Of a stretch of 26,486 bases of DNA, positions 16,345 to 23,966 are shown one piece after another. A program made the position numbers and the translations under genes. The DNA is taken from the NCBI GenBank assembly GCA_013042695.1, contig JABDPQ010000166.1:1-26486 (forward strand). Direction: 5' to 3'. The notes under the pieces are model-generated. The model was not told the origin of the DNA. It was given only the letters and a program-made list of their open reading frames with translations, and did not search any database. This stretch comes from Desulfobacterales bacterium (GTDB lineage Bacteria > Desulfobacterota > Desulfobulbia > Desulfobulbales > Desulfocapsaceae). Numbering within the stretch: position 1 is the stretch's first letter; the number at the start of each line of letters is the position of its first letter.

Positions 16345-17418
16345 CTATATCTTCTGTTTCAAACGCTCAACAATGATAGGAACTGCTGGAGGTGTACGTT
16401 TGCTATCTTCAGAAATATTGCGAATCATTGTCAGGTGTGTCCCGTTTACTGTCACGTGTGGTATTCCTGGGAGGCGAGTTGATTCAACGGTCACAAGCCC
16501 ATCACCCAGTCCGTGGGACATTGATAGTAACGAGTTACTGACACTGTTTATCTCACTTAGATGGTCCGGACCGACCATTTGAGAAATTGAGTCCCGCCAG
16601 CGATTAATATCCTCTTCGCTCCAGGGTGTGGTGACACCGGCAACAACCAGCATTTCCATTATCTCAGGATGAGGCCTGCTGTTCAACTCAGTAAGAAACA
16701 TACTGCCCGGCAGCAGATCAATTTTGGCCTCACCTGCACCGTCCAATATGAAAGCTAAAGAGTTGGACTGTCCTTTGACCAGTCGGTCCATGTGGTCACG
16801 GATTTCACCAAAAATCCTGAACCGAACCATTTGTGATCCGTGATTCGGTGTACCAACCATGATGAATTTTTCAACCTTTGGGACCTTTTCCCGTTCAGCC
16901 AGGCTACCATAATTCATTTCGGGATTGGTCAACATTTCACGGGTGACAAGTCCCCCCATGCTATGGGCTACTATATTGATTTTAGTTATGCCGAGAGCTC
17001 TCAGTTTTTTCAATTCTTCCAAGAACAGCTGTGTTGATTCTGCTATTGGTTGATCATTCGGGTAGTTCATCAGCCATATATCAAATCCTTCTTCGACCAG
17101 TGTCGGAGCAAGCGTCTGCCAGACCTTTCCGGGATCGTCCAGACCGTGTATCAAGACAGTTGAATGTTTTGATCTCCCCCCGCTGTCAGCTTTATCTCCG
17201 ATGTCTGATAATGAAAACAGGCCGATGGTATGAGAGTATTGTTCTGCCTGTTCTGGGAATTTTTCAATAATGGTTTCACGGAGCCGGTTGCGAAGCTCCT
17301 TCTCTTCTTCAGCGTAACGGTGACTGACAACCTGGAAAGCGATCAGGAGCAGGACGATTGTACCGCCTGCCCAAAACCATATTTTCTTTTTTCTGGCCAT
17401 ATTATTTTTATCCCCCAT
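16345..17418 (-). CDS. Membrane-anchored lipase-like alpha/beta hydrolase
   Basis: A 357-residue enzyme with an N-terminal anchor (about 13-30, IWFWAGGTIVLLLIAFQV) and a charged helical linker before a lipase-like domain. Motifs: STVLIHGLDDPG with the oxyanion HG at 91-92, the elbow IVAHSMGGLV with Ser153, and a C-terminal NGTHLTMI that supplies the catalytic His. The PNHGSQM and MVGTPNHG block resembles PGAP1-like and triacylglycerol lipases. Three in-frame ATGs exist at 17424, 17418 and 17400. I prefer 17418 because AGAGG lies seven bases upstream, whereas it abuts 17424. The start overlaps the end of the small frameshifted ORF upstream (stop at 17408), pointing to translational coupling. 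Confidence 0.85.
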   Translation of the reverse strand: MGDKNNMARKKKIWFWAGGTIVLLLIAFQVVSHRYAEEEKELRNRLRETIIEKFPEQAEQYSHTIGLFSLSDIGDKADSGGRSKHSTVLIHGLDDPGKVWQTLAPTLVEEGFDIWLMNYPNDQPIAESTQLFLEELKKLRALGITKINIVAHSMGGLVTREMLTNPEMNYGSLAEREKVPKVEKFIMVGTPNHGSQMVRFRIFGEIRDHMDRLVKGQSNSLAFILDGAGEAKIDLLPGSMFLTELNSRPHPEIMEMLVVAGVTTPWSEEDINRWRDSISQMVGPDHLSEINSVSNSLLSMSHGLGDGLVTVESTRLPGIPHVTVNGTHLTMIRNISEDSKRTPPAVPIIVERLKQKI

Positions 17419-17858
17419 GCTCATACCTCTCGATTAGCTCTGAAAGGTTCTTCAATAGTATCATCCACCATGAGATTGAGGCCTGAAGTTGCAGATATGA
17501 GGTGGAGATACCAAAAAACGCTAATGTATCAATAACCTCCCAGCGATACAAAAACGTTCTGGTAAAGATTAACCCGTTTTCAGTGTCAAGCAACACCTGG
17601 TAGTAATAAAACGGGCGGATGGACCTCGAAAGAAGATAGGAAAAAACGTGATTGATTGTTAAAAATTCTTTAGTTTCAAAGCTATCTTCCCCGTTGTCTG
17701 ATTCGCTGAATACCGGATTGATCCGGGCAGTCAGGTTTACATCACTGATTTCTCGGGCCCCATTTTCGGTTCAGAAAAGAGCATGGCAGCGTTAGATGAA
17801 CTACAAAAGATACAATCATTATGAAAAGGGGAAAACTGCCTCTTGCATAAGCGAGCAT
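17408..17858 (-). pseudogene. Frameshifted small exported-protein gene
   Basis: Two frames together look like one gene of about 145 codons. From the ATG at 17858 a signal-like start reads MLAYARGSFPLFIMIVSFVV and stops at 17742. An overlapping frame, open from 17770 to 17408, reads on with protein-like sequence (ISDVNLTARINPVFSES, RSIRPFYYYQVLL, FTRTFLYRWEVIDTLAFFG) but has no start of its own apart from a late GTG at 17596. One surplus base around 17757-17768, a run of C/G and T/A homopolymers, would account for it. The stop overlaps the lipase-like gene start, typical of a real gene. I do not recognise the family. A sequencing error is as likely as a true mutation. Confidence 0.4.
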
Positions 17859-17923
17859 GTTGTCTTAACATTTGAGATTGTTGTAGATAAGCCACCATCC
17901 ATGACTGACGAAATAAAAAAATG

Positions 17924-17932
17924 AAAGGAGGT
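17924..17932 (+). promoter_or_regulatory. Strong ribosome-binding site of the DUF3604 gene
   Basis: AAAGGAGGT ends eight bases before the ATG at 17941, a near-perfect site that fixes the start and suggests high translation. Confidence 0.8.
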
Positions 17933-17940
17933 AGCAATCA

Positions 17941-19851
17941 ATGCTCAGGAAACTCAAAATTACAGCCATAATAGCAGCTCCTGCTTTTGCAGCGATTGTC
18001 TCTACTGCGATTGCCTCACCATACGATGTTGAAGTCAAACCTGAACTATTTCCAGACAAGAAAATTTACTCTCCCTTTGTCGACAGGAGCTATCCCGATC
18101 AAGTGTTGTTTGGAGATTCCCATTTTCATACGAATCTATCATTTGATGCAGGGCTTATTGGGACCAGACTTACGGCTCATGAGGGATTTCGGTTTGCAAG
18201 AGGTGAAAAGGTTATCTCAAATACCGGTCAGCCGGTTCAATTAATTCGCCCCCTCGATTTTCTTGTTATCACTGACCATGCTGAGTTTATAGGGTTAGCA
18301 CCTATGATCCAAGAGTCTGATCCTAACCTTCTGGCTGACCCGTGGGGGAAGTCCATCTATGATTTATTTAATTCCGGCCAGGAAGGGCGTATGCAGGCCT
18401 TTGGAGAGATAATTGAAATTGGAACCGTAACCATGGTCAATCCTTTTAGTAGTGACAAAGCCGCCATTAATATCTGGCAGAATTTTGTTGAAATCGCTGA
18501 TACCTACAATGAGCCTGGTCGCTTTACCGCCTTGACTGGTTATGAGTGGACCTCCACACCCAAAGGAAACAATCTTCATCGCTGTGTCATCCTGGCTGAT
18601 GGGGCAGACATAACAAGTCAGACGCACCCTTTCAGCACGTTTGATAGTCAGGACCCTGAAGATCTCTGGAAATACTTAGCCCTCTATGAAGAGAAAACGG
18701 GTGGCCGGGCCATGGCAATACCCCACAATGGTAATTTGAGCAACGGTTTGATGTTTAATGGCAAGACATTCAAGGGAGAGGATATCACCCGTGAATATGC
18801 CGAACGCCGTATGCGCTGGGAGCCTTTGTATGAAATGACTCAGATTAAAGGTGATGAAGAAGCTCATCCCTTTCTTTCACCGGATGACGAGTTTGCCGAT
18901 TTCGAGAACTGGGACGTGAGCAACCTTTCCGGGACGGCAGCCAAAGAAGACTGGATGCTCCAGTATGAGTACGCTCGTCCGGTTCTTAAACTTGGCCTGA
19001 AACTTGGTCAAGAACTTGGTGTTAATCCATTCAAGTTCGGGCTGATGGGTACTACTGATACTCATACGGCTCTGGCCACCACTCGAGAAGAGAACTATTT
19101 CGGGAAGTATCAGCATACCGAACCTTCTGCAGATCGACACAACAGCGAGGTTATTCCGGCAGAAGACCCCGCACTACGAATCATGACCTCCCAGGAACAA
19201 GCTGGGAGCCTGATGGGGGTTTGGGCGCGTGAGAACACACGACGGGATATCTTTAACGCGATGCAGCGTAAAGAAGTATACGCCACGACCGGAACCCGCA
19301 TCAGGGTAAGAGTCTTTGGCGGCTGGGATTTCACTGACGATGAAGTCAGCCGACCAGATTTCGTGGATCAAGGCTATAAGCGCGGGGTACCAATGGGCGG
19401 TGATCTCAGGAATGCACCTGATGGTAAACCACCCAGTTTCATGATACGTGCGCTGCGTGATCCTGATGGCGCGAATTTGGATCGTATTCAAATAATTAAA
19501 GGTTGGCTTGATGCGCAGGGTGAAACCCATGAGCGCATCTATGATGTTGCGGTATCCGGCGACCGAAAGATAGACGATGACGGACGTAGTCGTGAACCTA
19601 TCGGCACTACAGTGGATATTGAAAACGCTACGTATACAAATACCATCGGTGAGGCGCTGCTCGCCGCATATTGGCAGGACCCGGAATTTGATCCAGCACA
19701 ATCCGCTTTCTATTATATACGGGTACTCGAGATCCCGACACCTCGCTGGACCACGTATGATGCCGCTTTTTTCAATATTGAACGTCCGGATAATGTTCCG
19801 GCAACCGTTCAAGATCGCGCGTACACTTCTCCGATCTGGTATACGCCGTAA
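17941..19851 (+). CDS. Secreted DUF3604 (PHP-like) protein
   Basis: A 636-residue exported protein with a signal peptide (1-26, cleavage near STAIAS). It matches the DUF3604 family, which carries PHP-like metal-binding motifs: FGDSHFHTNLS (57-67, His61 and His63), FLVITDHAEF (107-116, Asp112 and His113), a central GYEWTSTP, AIPHNGNLSNG, MGTTDTHTALA, and the C-terminal ARENTRRDIFNAMQRKEVYA block. PHP folds bind up to three metals and hydrolyse phosphoesters, but DUF3604 chemistry is, to my knowledge, unproven. The length is normal and intact. It is transcribed divergently from the three-hydrolase unit, 82 bases from the frameshifted ORF, and followed by a strong hairpin, so it is probably monocistronic. 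Confidence 0.9.
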   Translation: MLRKLKITAIIAAPAFAAIVSTAIASPYDVEVKPELFPDKKIYSPFVDRSYPDQVLFGDSHFHTNLSFDAGLIGTRLTAHEGFRFARGEKVISNTGQPVQLIRPLDFLVITDHAEFIGLAPMIQESDPNLLADPWGKSIYDLFNSGQEGRMQAFGEIIEIGTVTMVNPFSSDKAAINIWQNFVEIADTYNEPGRFTALTGYEWTSTPKGNNLHRCVILADGADITSQTHPFSTFDSQDPEDLWKYLALYEEKTGGRAMAIPHNGNLSNGLMFNGKTFKGEDITREYAERRMRWEPLYEMTQIKGDEEAHPFLSPDDEFADFENWDVSNLSGTAAKEDWMLQYEYARPVLKLGLKLGQELGVNPFKFGLMGTTDTHTALATTREENYFGKYQHTEPSADRHNSEVIPAEDPALRIMTSQEQAGSLMGVWARENTRRDIFNAMQRKEVYATTGTRIRVRVFGGWDFTDDEVSRPDFVDQGYKRGVPMGGDLRNAPDGKPPSFMIRALRDPDGANLDRIQIIKGWLDAQGETHERIYDVAVSGDRKIDDDGRSREPIGTTVDIENATYTNTIGEALLAAYWQDPEFDPAQSAFYYIRVLEIPTPRWTTYDAAFFNIERPDNVPATVQDRAYTSPIWYTP

Positions 19852-19861
19852 TAAAGAAGGA

Positions 19862-19898
19862 GAACAAAGGGGATCCCTTGGAGACTTCCCCTTTGTTC
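19862..19898 (+). terminator. Hairpin downstream of the DUF3604 gene
   Basis: GAACAAAGGGG (19862-19872) pairs perfectly with CCCCTTTGTTC (19888-19898), giving an 11-base stem and a 15-base loop, 11 bases after the stop. There is no T-tract behind it, but the stem is strong and the position fits a transcript end. Confidence 0.6.
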
Positions 19899-20172
19899 AC
19901 TCAGGTAATCCAAAGTGTTCTGACATTTGCTTGCTGGCATGCGTGACCAATAGCAGTTGCTCTATTGCATGTGCAGCCAAGAATGACTCACTATCGAGAC
20001 CTTCAAATCATCATCTCTATACCCCCGTTATAATTGAGTTGTTCAAAGATGAAGCGGTAGTTCAGCTAGCGAGAAACAGCAATTTCGCTTTGTCATGATC
20101 ATTGCATGATAAATAAAAGGCTGGATGGGCGCAACAACAGTAATCTGATCCATCTCGACTCAAAGAAAACGC
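19899..20172. other. Gene-free stretch after the DUF3604 terminator
   Basis: About 270 bases with no supportable gene on either strand. Apart from the hairpin at its left end and short A/T-rich palindromic words near 20094-20110 (ATGATCATTGCATGAT), I see nothing organised. It may be decayed sequence belonging to the broken gene that follows. Confidence 0.4.
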
Positions 20173-20360
20173 ATGTTACTTGACACAATTACCGATATTC
20201 TGCCCATGGCGGTTGCATCGCCCTGAGTCCATTTCCAATTGCTGCAGTTGTGTCCATTTTACTCTCCACCAACATCCACAAAGCGTCTGCATTCCTACTG
20301 GGTTGGTCAACCGGCATCTTGGCGGTTGGCCTGCTGATGCTGCTTCTCCCTGGGTGGAGA
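20173..20360 (+). pseudogene. Frameshifted and truncated GAP-family membrane protein gene
   Basis: From the ATG at 20173 the frame reads MLLDTITDILPMAVA and then stops at 20224. In the frame one base over, the sequence continues without a break as IALSPFPIAAVV (first residue restored by one missing base at about 20217/20218), then SILLSTNIHKASAFLLGWST and GILAVGLLMLLLPGW. This is the N-terminal helix pair of GAP-family (sulfolipid-1-addressing-like) membrane proteins, which normally exceed 200 residues. Only about 60 codons remain before the frame runs into an SRPBCC protein. The gene has therefore suffered a frameshift and loss of its 3' part. Confidence 0.55.
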
Positions 20361-20852
20361 ATGCTCAATGGTATAACAGTTCAACTGTCTTATTATATTC
20401 AGAGGTCAAACGATGGGAGATCAACGCTGGATATGATAGCATTCAAGGATGGCCAAACAACAACTGGTGCGTTGATAATGGCTGATGCAGACATAGTCTG
20501 GAACATCATCACAGATACCCATCTGTGGCCGCAATGGGGGCCTTCTGTTTCAGTGATTGAATGTGCCGACAGGTTTATCAATGCAACAAGCAGAGGTCGA
20601 TTACAAACATCACTGGGGGTCTGGCTTCCATTTACTATTACGGCCTTTGAGGACATCCACTTCTGGAGTTGGCGCATAGGTGCTATAGAAGCTACCGGAC
20701 ATCGAGTCAGAAAGGAAGGGGATCACCAGTGCATACTAACTTTCAGCATGCCATGGTGGTCGACTCCCTATATTGTGGTCTGCAATAGAGCACTTCGCCA
20801 CATCAAGAAAATGGCCGAATCATATCCCCCACCTGATATGCAGCAGCAGTGA
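20361..20852 (+). CDS. SRPBCC-family (START-like) lipid/ligand-binding protein
   Basis: A 163-residue protein with the helix-grip fold of the SRPBCC superfamily: ADIVWNIITDTHLWPQWGPS is the typical first helix and turn, followed by VSVIECADRF, GRLQTSLGVWLPFTITAF and FWSWRIGAIEATGHRV strands, and a C-terminal helix NRALRHIKKMAES. Such proteins bind lipids or aromatic ligands in a deep cavity; the substrate is unknown. The reading frame is open upstream to 20250 into a GAP-family remnant, so the true start is ambiguous. I use the ATG at 20361, which has GGAG almost touching it. The gene ends 37 bases before the histidine phosphatase gene and may share its transcript. Confidence 0.65.
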   Translation: MLNGITVQLSYYIQRSNDGRSTLDMIAFKDGQTTTGALIMADADIVWNIITDTHLWPQWGPSVSVIECADRFINATSRGRLQTSLGVWLPFTITAFEDIHFWSWRIGAIEATGHRVRKEGDHQCILTFSMPWWSTPYIVVCNRALRHIKKMAESYPPPDMQQQ

Positions 20853-20889
20853 AACCTACTTTAATCAAAAAACTATTTGGATAAAAACC

Positions 20890-21504
20890 ATGTTATCACT
20901 TTTTGAAAAAACTCCTTGTTTACTACTCGTCAGACAAACGTTCCTCATTATACTTCTCATATGCTCAGCCGCCATAGATCCTAACCGAGGTTACGCTGCC
21001 GAGAATCAGACTGTTTTATGGCAGGCAGTACACTCTGGAAATGTGGTTGTTTTGATCCGTCATGCCATTGCTCCCGGTACAGGCGATCCGGTAGCGTTTA
21101 CTATTGGTGATTGCCTGACCCAGAGAAATCTCTCTGATACTGGTCGCAGACAGGCTCAAGCCATCGGTGCTCGTTTTCGTGCCAACGGGATAGACAAAGC
21201 GCAGGTCTTCTCAAGCCAATGGTGCCGTTGTCTGGAAACCGCAGAACTCCTTGGGCTCGGTACGGTTATAGAACTGCCAGAGCTTAATTCCTTCTTTCAG
21301 CAATATGAGCGTCGTGATTCCCAGACTGATAAACTGCGAAAATGGATAAACGGTCAAAGTCTTGATCAGCCAACCGTGCTGGTAACCCACCAGGTCAACA
21401 TTACAGCCTTGACAGACATTTATCCTGGATCCGGAGAGATGGTTATTGTCAAGAGACTCGATTCTGGAGCGCTCTCAGTTCTTGGCAGAATTCAAACAGA
21501 GTAA
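20890..21504 (+). CDS. Secreted histidine phosphatase family protein
   Basis: A 204-residue exported phosphatase of the phosphoglycerate-mutase-like (RHG) superfamily. The signal peptide covers about 10-36 (LVRQTFLIILLICSAA to YAA). Catalytic features: VVVLIRHAIAPGTGDP with Arg57-His58 (phospho-histidine), the GDCLTQRNLSDTGRRQA block (73-89), SSQWCRCLETAELL with Arg113, and the second catalytic His167 in LVTHQVNITAL. The ATG at 20890 was chosen because the signal peptide follows it; an upstream in-frame ATG at 20773 lies inside the SRPBCC gene. Substrate unknown; a periplasmic location suggests sugar phosphates or phospholipid-derived phosphates. Its last 41 bases and the flank beyond recur in degenerate form at 22565. 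Confidence 0.85.
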   Translation: MLSLFEKTPCLLLVRQTFLIILLICSAAIDPNRGYAAENQTVLWQAVHSGNVVVLIRHAIAPGTGDPVAFTIGDCLTQRNLSDTGRRQAQAIGARFRANGIDKAQVFSSQWCRCLETAELLGLGTVIELPELNSFFQQYERRDSQTDKLRKWINGQSLDQPTVLVTHQVNITALTDIYPGSGEMVIVKRLDSGALSVLGRIQTE

Positions 21505-21520
21505 TACGAGGGCGATTGAA
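21464..21520 (+). repeat. Left copy of an imperfect direct repeat
   Basis: These 57 bases, from the last codons of the histidine phosphatase gene into its 3' flank, match 22565-22622 (for example CTGGAGCGCT, TTGGCAGAATT and GGCGATT are shared) with about nine substitutions and one extra T in the right copy. The two copies bracket the sulfotransferase gene. Confidence 0.6.
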
Positions 21521-21590
21521 GCCTTAGAAGGTCATTTGCTTGAATATAAACCGGATCTTGTTCCATACATGTAGAGGCAACTAGAGCATT

Positions 21591-21618
21591 TTGTGTTGTA
21601 TTGACAGCATATTATAAT
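21591..21618 (+). promoter_or_regulatory. Candidate promoter of the sulfotransferase gene
   Basis: A perfect -10 TATAAT (21613-21618) is preceded at 16 bases by a weak -35 TTGTGT (21591-21596). Transcription would begin about 21625, leaving a leader of about 55 bases before the chosen ATG at 21681. Confidence 0.35.
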
Positions 21619-21680
21619 AACATTAGATGAGAACATGCAGAAGCGGGCCTGCAGATGTCAATACTCATGCCATAAGATAT

Positions 21681-22454
21681 ATGAAACTATACATCGTTAT
21701 TCGCATTCCAAAATCAGGAAGCCAATCACTACGAATGATGGTAGAGAAAAGCCTTCCCCAAAGTAATCATTTCAAAATACCTCAGCTGGATATTGACAAA
21801 AGCATCAAACGTCATTTGGCTGAGAAATTTCTGGCAAAACGTAAGTTATTTACGGGGTTACTCAGATACCGCGTAATCAGCGAAAAAATGTTTTGGAAAA
21901 TGATCTCCCGGCGCGCAAATGATGGAGACATGCTCTCAGGGCATATGGTTTATGGGAAACCACAATTATCTGCCTGGAATCTTAACTATATAACCTTGTT
22001 GAGAGATCCCATTGATCGAACAATTTCTGAATATTATTATTCGCGTGAGGGGTATCTCAATAGACCGCGCTACAGACAGATGTATCACAAAGGGCATGCT
22101 GAGGTCACTGGTACGAGTTCTTTTCCAGAATATTTACAATACCTATGCAGCAATAAAGAACGGTTCAGCAATCCCACAACTCGGTTTGTCACGGGAGTCC
22201 ATACCCATAAAGACCCTTTTTCTTTCATGATAAAGAACTATTTTCACTTCGGTATTCTGGAAAGATTAGATCTTTTCTCGAACCAATTAGCAGAAAAACT
22301 GGACTTTCCTTCTTACGAAGAATGGGAAAACAAGACACGAACGAAGAAAGACTACAAGCTTACTGACATAGACCGAGAACTCCTGCACGATCTCCTTGAA
22401 AAAGACATTGAATTGTACAATAAAACCAAAGAATACATTCTCACCAGTAAATGA
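21681..22454 (+). CDS. Carbohydrate-type sulfotransferase (sulfotransferase family 2-like)
   Basis: A 257-residue cytosolic-type enzyme that would transfer sulfate from PAPS to a sugar. The 5'-phosphosulfate loop is IRIPKSGSQSL (7-17) and the 3'-phosphate site is YITLLRDPIDRTISEYYY (103-120, Arg108 and Ser116). SGHMVYG with His88 matches the catalytic-His neighbourhood of heparan 2-O-sulfotransferase-like families. A basic, helical stretch between 35 and 80 fits acceptor binding. I start at 21681, where homology-like sequence begins; 21627 is an alternative but coincides with the expected transcription start. It lies upstream of epimerase and glycosyltransferase genes, so a sulfated surface glycan is plausible. 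The gene sits between two copies of an imperfect repeat, suggesting local insertion or duplication. Confidence 0.82.
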   Translation: MKLYIVIRIPKSGSQSLRMMVEKSLPQSNHFKIPQLDIDKSIKRHLAEKFLAKRKLFTGLLRYRVISEKMFWKMISRRANDGDMLSGHMVYGKPQLSAWNLNYITLLRDPIDRTISEYYYSREGYLNRPRYRQMYHKGHAEVTGTSSFPEYLQYLCSNKERFSNPTTRFVTGVHTHKDPFSFMIKNYFHFGILERLDLFSNQLAEKLDFPSYEEWENKTRTKKDYKLTDIDRELLHDLLEKDIELYNKTKEYILTSK

Positions 22455-22564
22455 TTTTGATCTTTTGGGGTTTTAATGTGTAATAATAATGTCCTAGAAG
22501 ACCGCTCATCGCTAAACCCTACCAATCAACAGAAACGGGAAAACAACCCTATGGCTATTAAACT

Positions 22565-22622
22565 CTGGAGCGCTATCAGTTTTTTGGCAGAATTGAAACA
22601 AAGTAATGAGGAGGCGATTCAA
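22565..22622 (+). repeat. Right copy of the imperfect direct repeat
   Basis: A degenerate copy of 21464-21520, the end of the histidine phosphatase gene. It lies in the otherwise gene-free 294 bases between the sulfotransferase and the epimerase. The overlapping 80-codon frame at 22476-22718 is probably a by-product of this debris. Confidence 0.6.
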
Positions 22623-22748
22623 TTCATTGAGATTATATCCTGGTATCCGCACATGCAGCCAGGTTATGTTGGACATGAAAATATTACTTTACCTCTCAGC
22701 GTAGGTTGTGTTGAGTAACGGCTCATAATCGCTCGTTTGGCATATACA

Positions 22749-23966
22749 ATGAAAATATCCATAATCTTAGGTACTCGTCCCGAGGGCATAAAATTGGCTC
22801 CGGTTATTCTGGAGCTTATGAAAGCACCTGATATAGAATGCCATGTTTGTGTTACTGGCCAGCATCGGGAAATGTTGGATCAAGTACTCGAGGTTTTTGG
22901 TATTATTCCGAACGGGAATTTGCAATTGATGGAACATAACCAAACCCTGGCTGGCTTCACTGCACGAGCAATTGAGGCTATTAATGATTCTTTGCGTGAC
23001 GACAAGCCGGATCTTGTTCTCTTACAGGGTGATACAACTACAGCATTTAGTGCGGCATTGGCAGCATTTTATAACCACATCCCGACAGCTCATGTAGAGG
23101 CAGGACTGCGGACATTGGACATGAAATCCCCCTGGCCAGAAGAAGCAAATCGAGTCTTAGTCTCACGTCTTGCACACCTTCATTTTGCACCAACTCAATC
23201 TGCTCGGCAGAATCTATTGCAAGAAGGGATTTCCGATAAAAGAATTACGGTGACGGGAAACTCCGTTATTGATGCTTTATTTATCGCTTTGGAAAAAGTT
23301 AAGAAAAATCGACCAATAACTCCAGGCCTGCCAAATTTTCTCCAATCGGCAGGTCAGAATAAAACAAATTCCCCAAACATTGTACTGATCACAGGACACC
23401 GTCGCGAAAGCTTTGGTCAGGGGTTTAAAAATATATGCCTTGCTATTGCAGAGCTGGCAAAGCGTTTCAGCAATCACCATTTTGTCTATCCAGTGCATCT
23501 GAACCCTCATGTTCGCCGTCCAGTTATGCAAATGCTCGGCGAAACGAATATGCTGGAGAAGAAGAGCCATACGGATCGAAAGGTTGAAAGAAATATATGT
23601 ATGAGCAATATTCACTTGATCGAACCGCTGTCATACTTGGAATTTGTCGACCTGATGGATCGTTCAATCCTCATACTTACCGATTCCGGTGGCATACAAG
23701 AGGAGGCGCCGAGCCTCGGAAAACCGGTGATTTTAATGCGTGAGAAAACGGAAAGACCCGAGGCTGTCAAAGCTGGCACCGTGCGTTTGGCTGGAACAAA
23801 TGTTGATGACATCGTCAAGGAAGTATCACATCTACTCCTTGATCGTGTCGCTTACCAGGAAATGTCGAAAGCTCATAACCCATATGGTGACGGTATGGCA
23901 GCAAAGCGTATCGTTAAGGTCTGTAAAGAATCCCTGTCACACGAGCAGAAATGCAGACCCACATGA
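22749..23966 (+). CDS. wecB: UDP-N-acetylglucosamine 2-epimerase (non-hydrolysing)
   Basis: A 405-residue GT-B-fold enzyme that interconverts UDP-GlcNAc and UDP-ManNAc for surface polysaccharides. Family motifs appear in order: LGTRPEGIKLAPV (7-19), LLQGDTTTAFSAALA, HVEAGLRT, PWPEEANRVL, VTGNSVIDAL, ITGHRRESFGQGF, YPVHLNPHVR, DSGGIQEEAPSLGKPV and REKTERPEAV. The usual length is about 370-380; the extra residues form an insertion GETNMLEKKSHTDRKVERNI between NPHVRRPV and the IHLIEPLSY strand. ATG 22749 is chosen over an in-frame TTG four codons earlier. No good ribosome-binding site is seen. The 3' end overlaps the PAP2 gene. Confidence 0.93.
   Translation: MKISIILGTRPEGIKLAPVILELMKAPDIECHVCVTGQHREMLDQVLEVFGIIPNGNLQLMEHNQTLAGFTARAIEAINDSLRDDKPDLVLLQGDTTTAFSAALAAFYNHIPTAHVEAGLRTLDMKSPWPEEANRVLVSRLAHLHFAPTQSARQNLLQEGISDKRITVTGNSVIDALFIALEKVKKNRPITPGLPNFLQSAGQNKTNSPNIVLITGHRRESFGQGFKNICLAIAELAKRFSNHHFVYPVHLNPHVRRPVMQMLGETNMLEKKSHTDRKVERNICMSNIHLIEPLSYLEFVDLMDRSILILTDSGGIQEEAPSLGKPVILMREKTERPEAVKAGTVRLAGTNVDDIVKEVSHLLLDRVAYQEMSKAHNPYGDGMAAKRIVKVCKESLSHEQKCRPT

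Noticed and set aside
17860..17889. TTGTCT-18-TAGATA as a promoter of the DUF3604 gene
   Set aside because: The spacing is acceptable but both boxes are poor matches, so it is not listed as a feature.
22476..22718. 80-codon plus-strand frame between the sulfotransferase and wecB
   Set aside because: No ribosome-binding site or domain; about a quarter of it is the degenerate copy of another gene's 3' end in a different frame.
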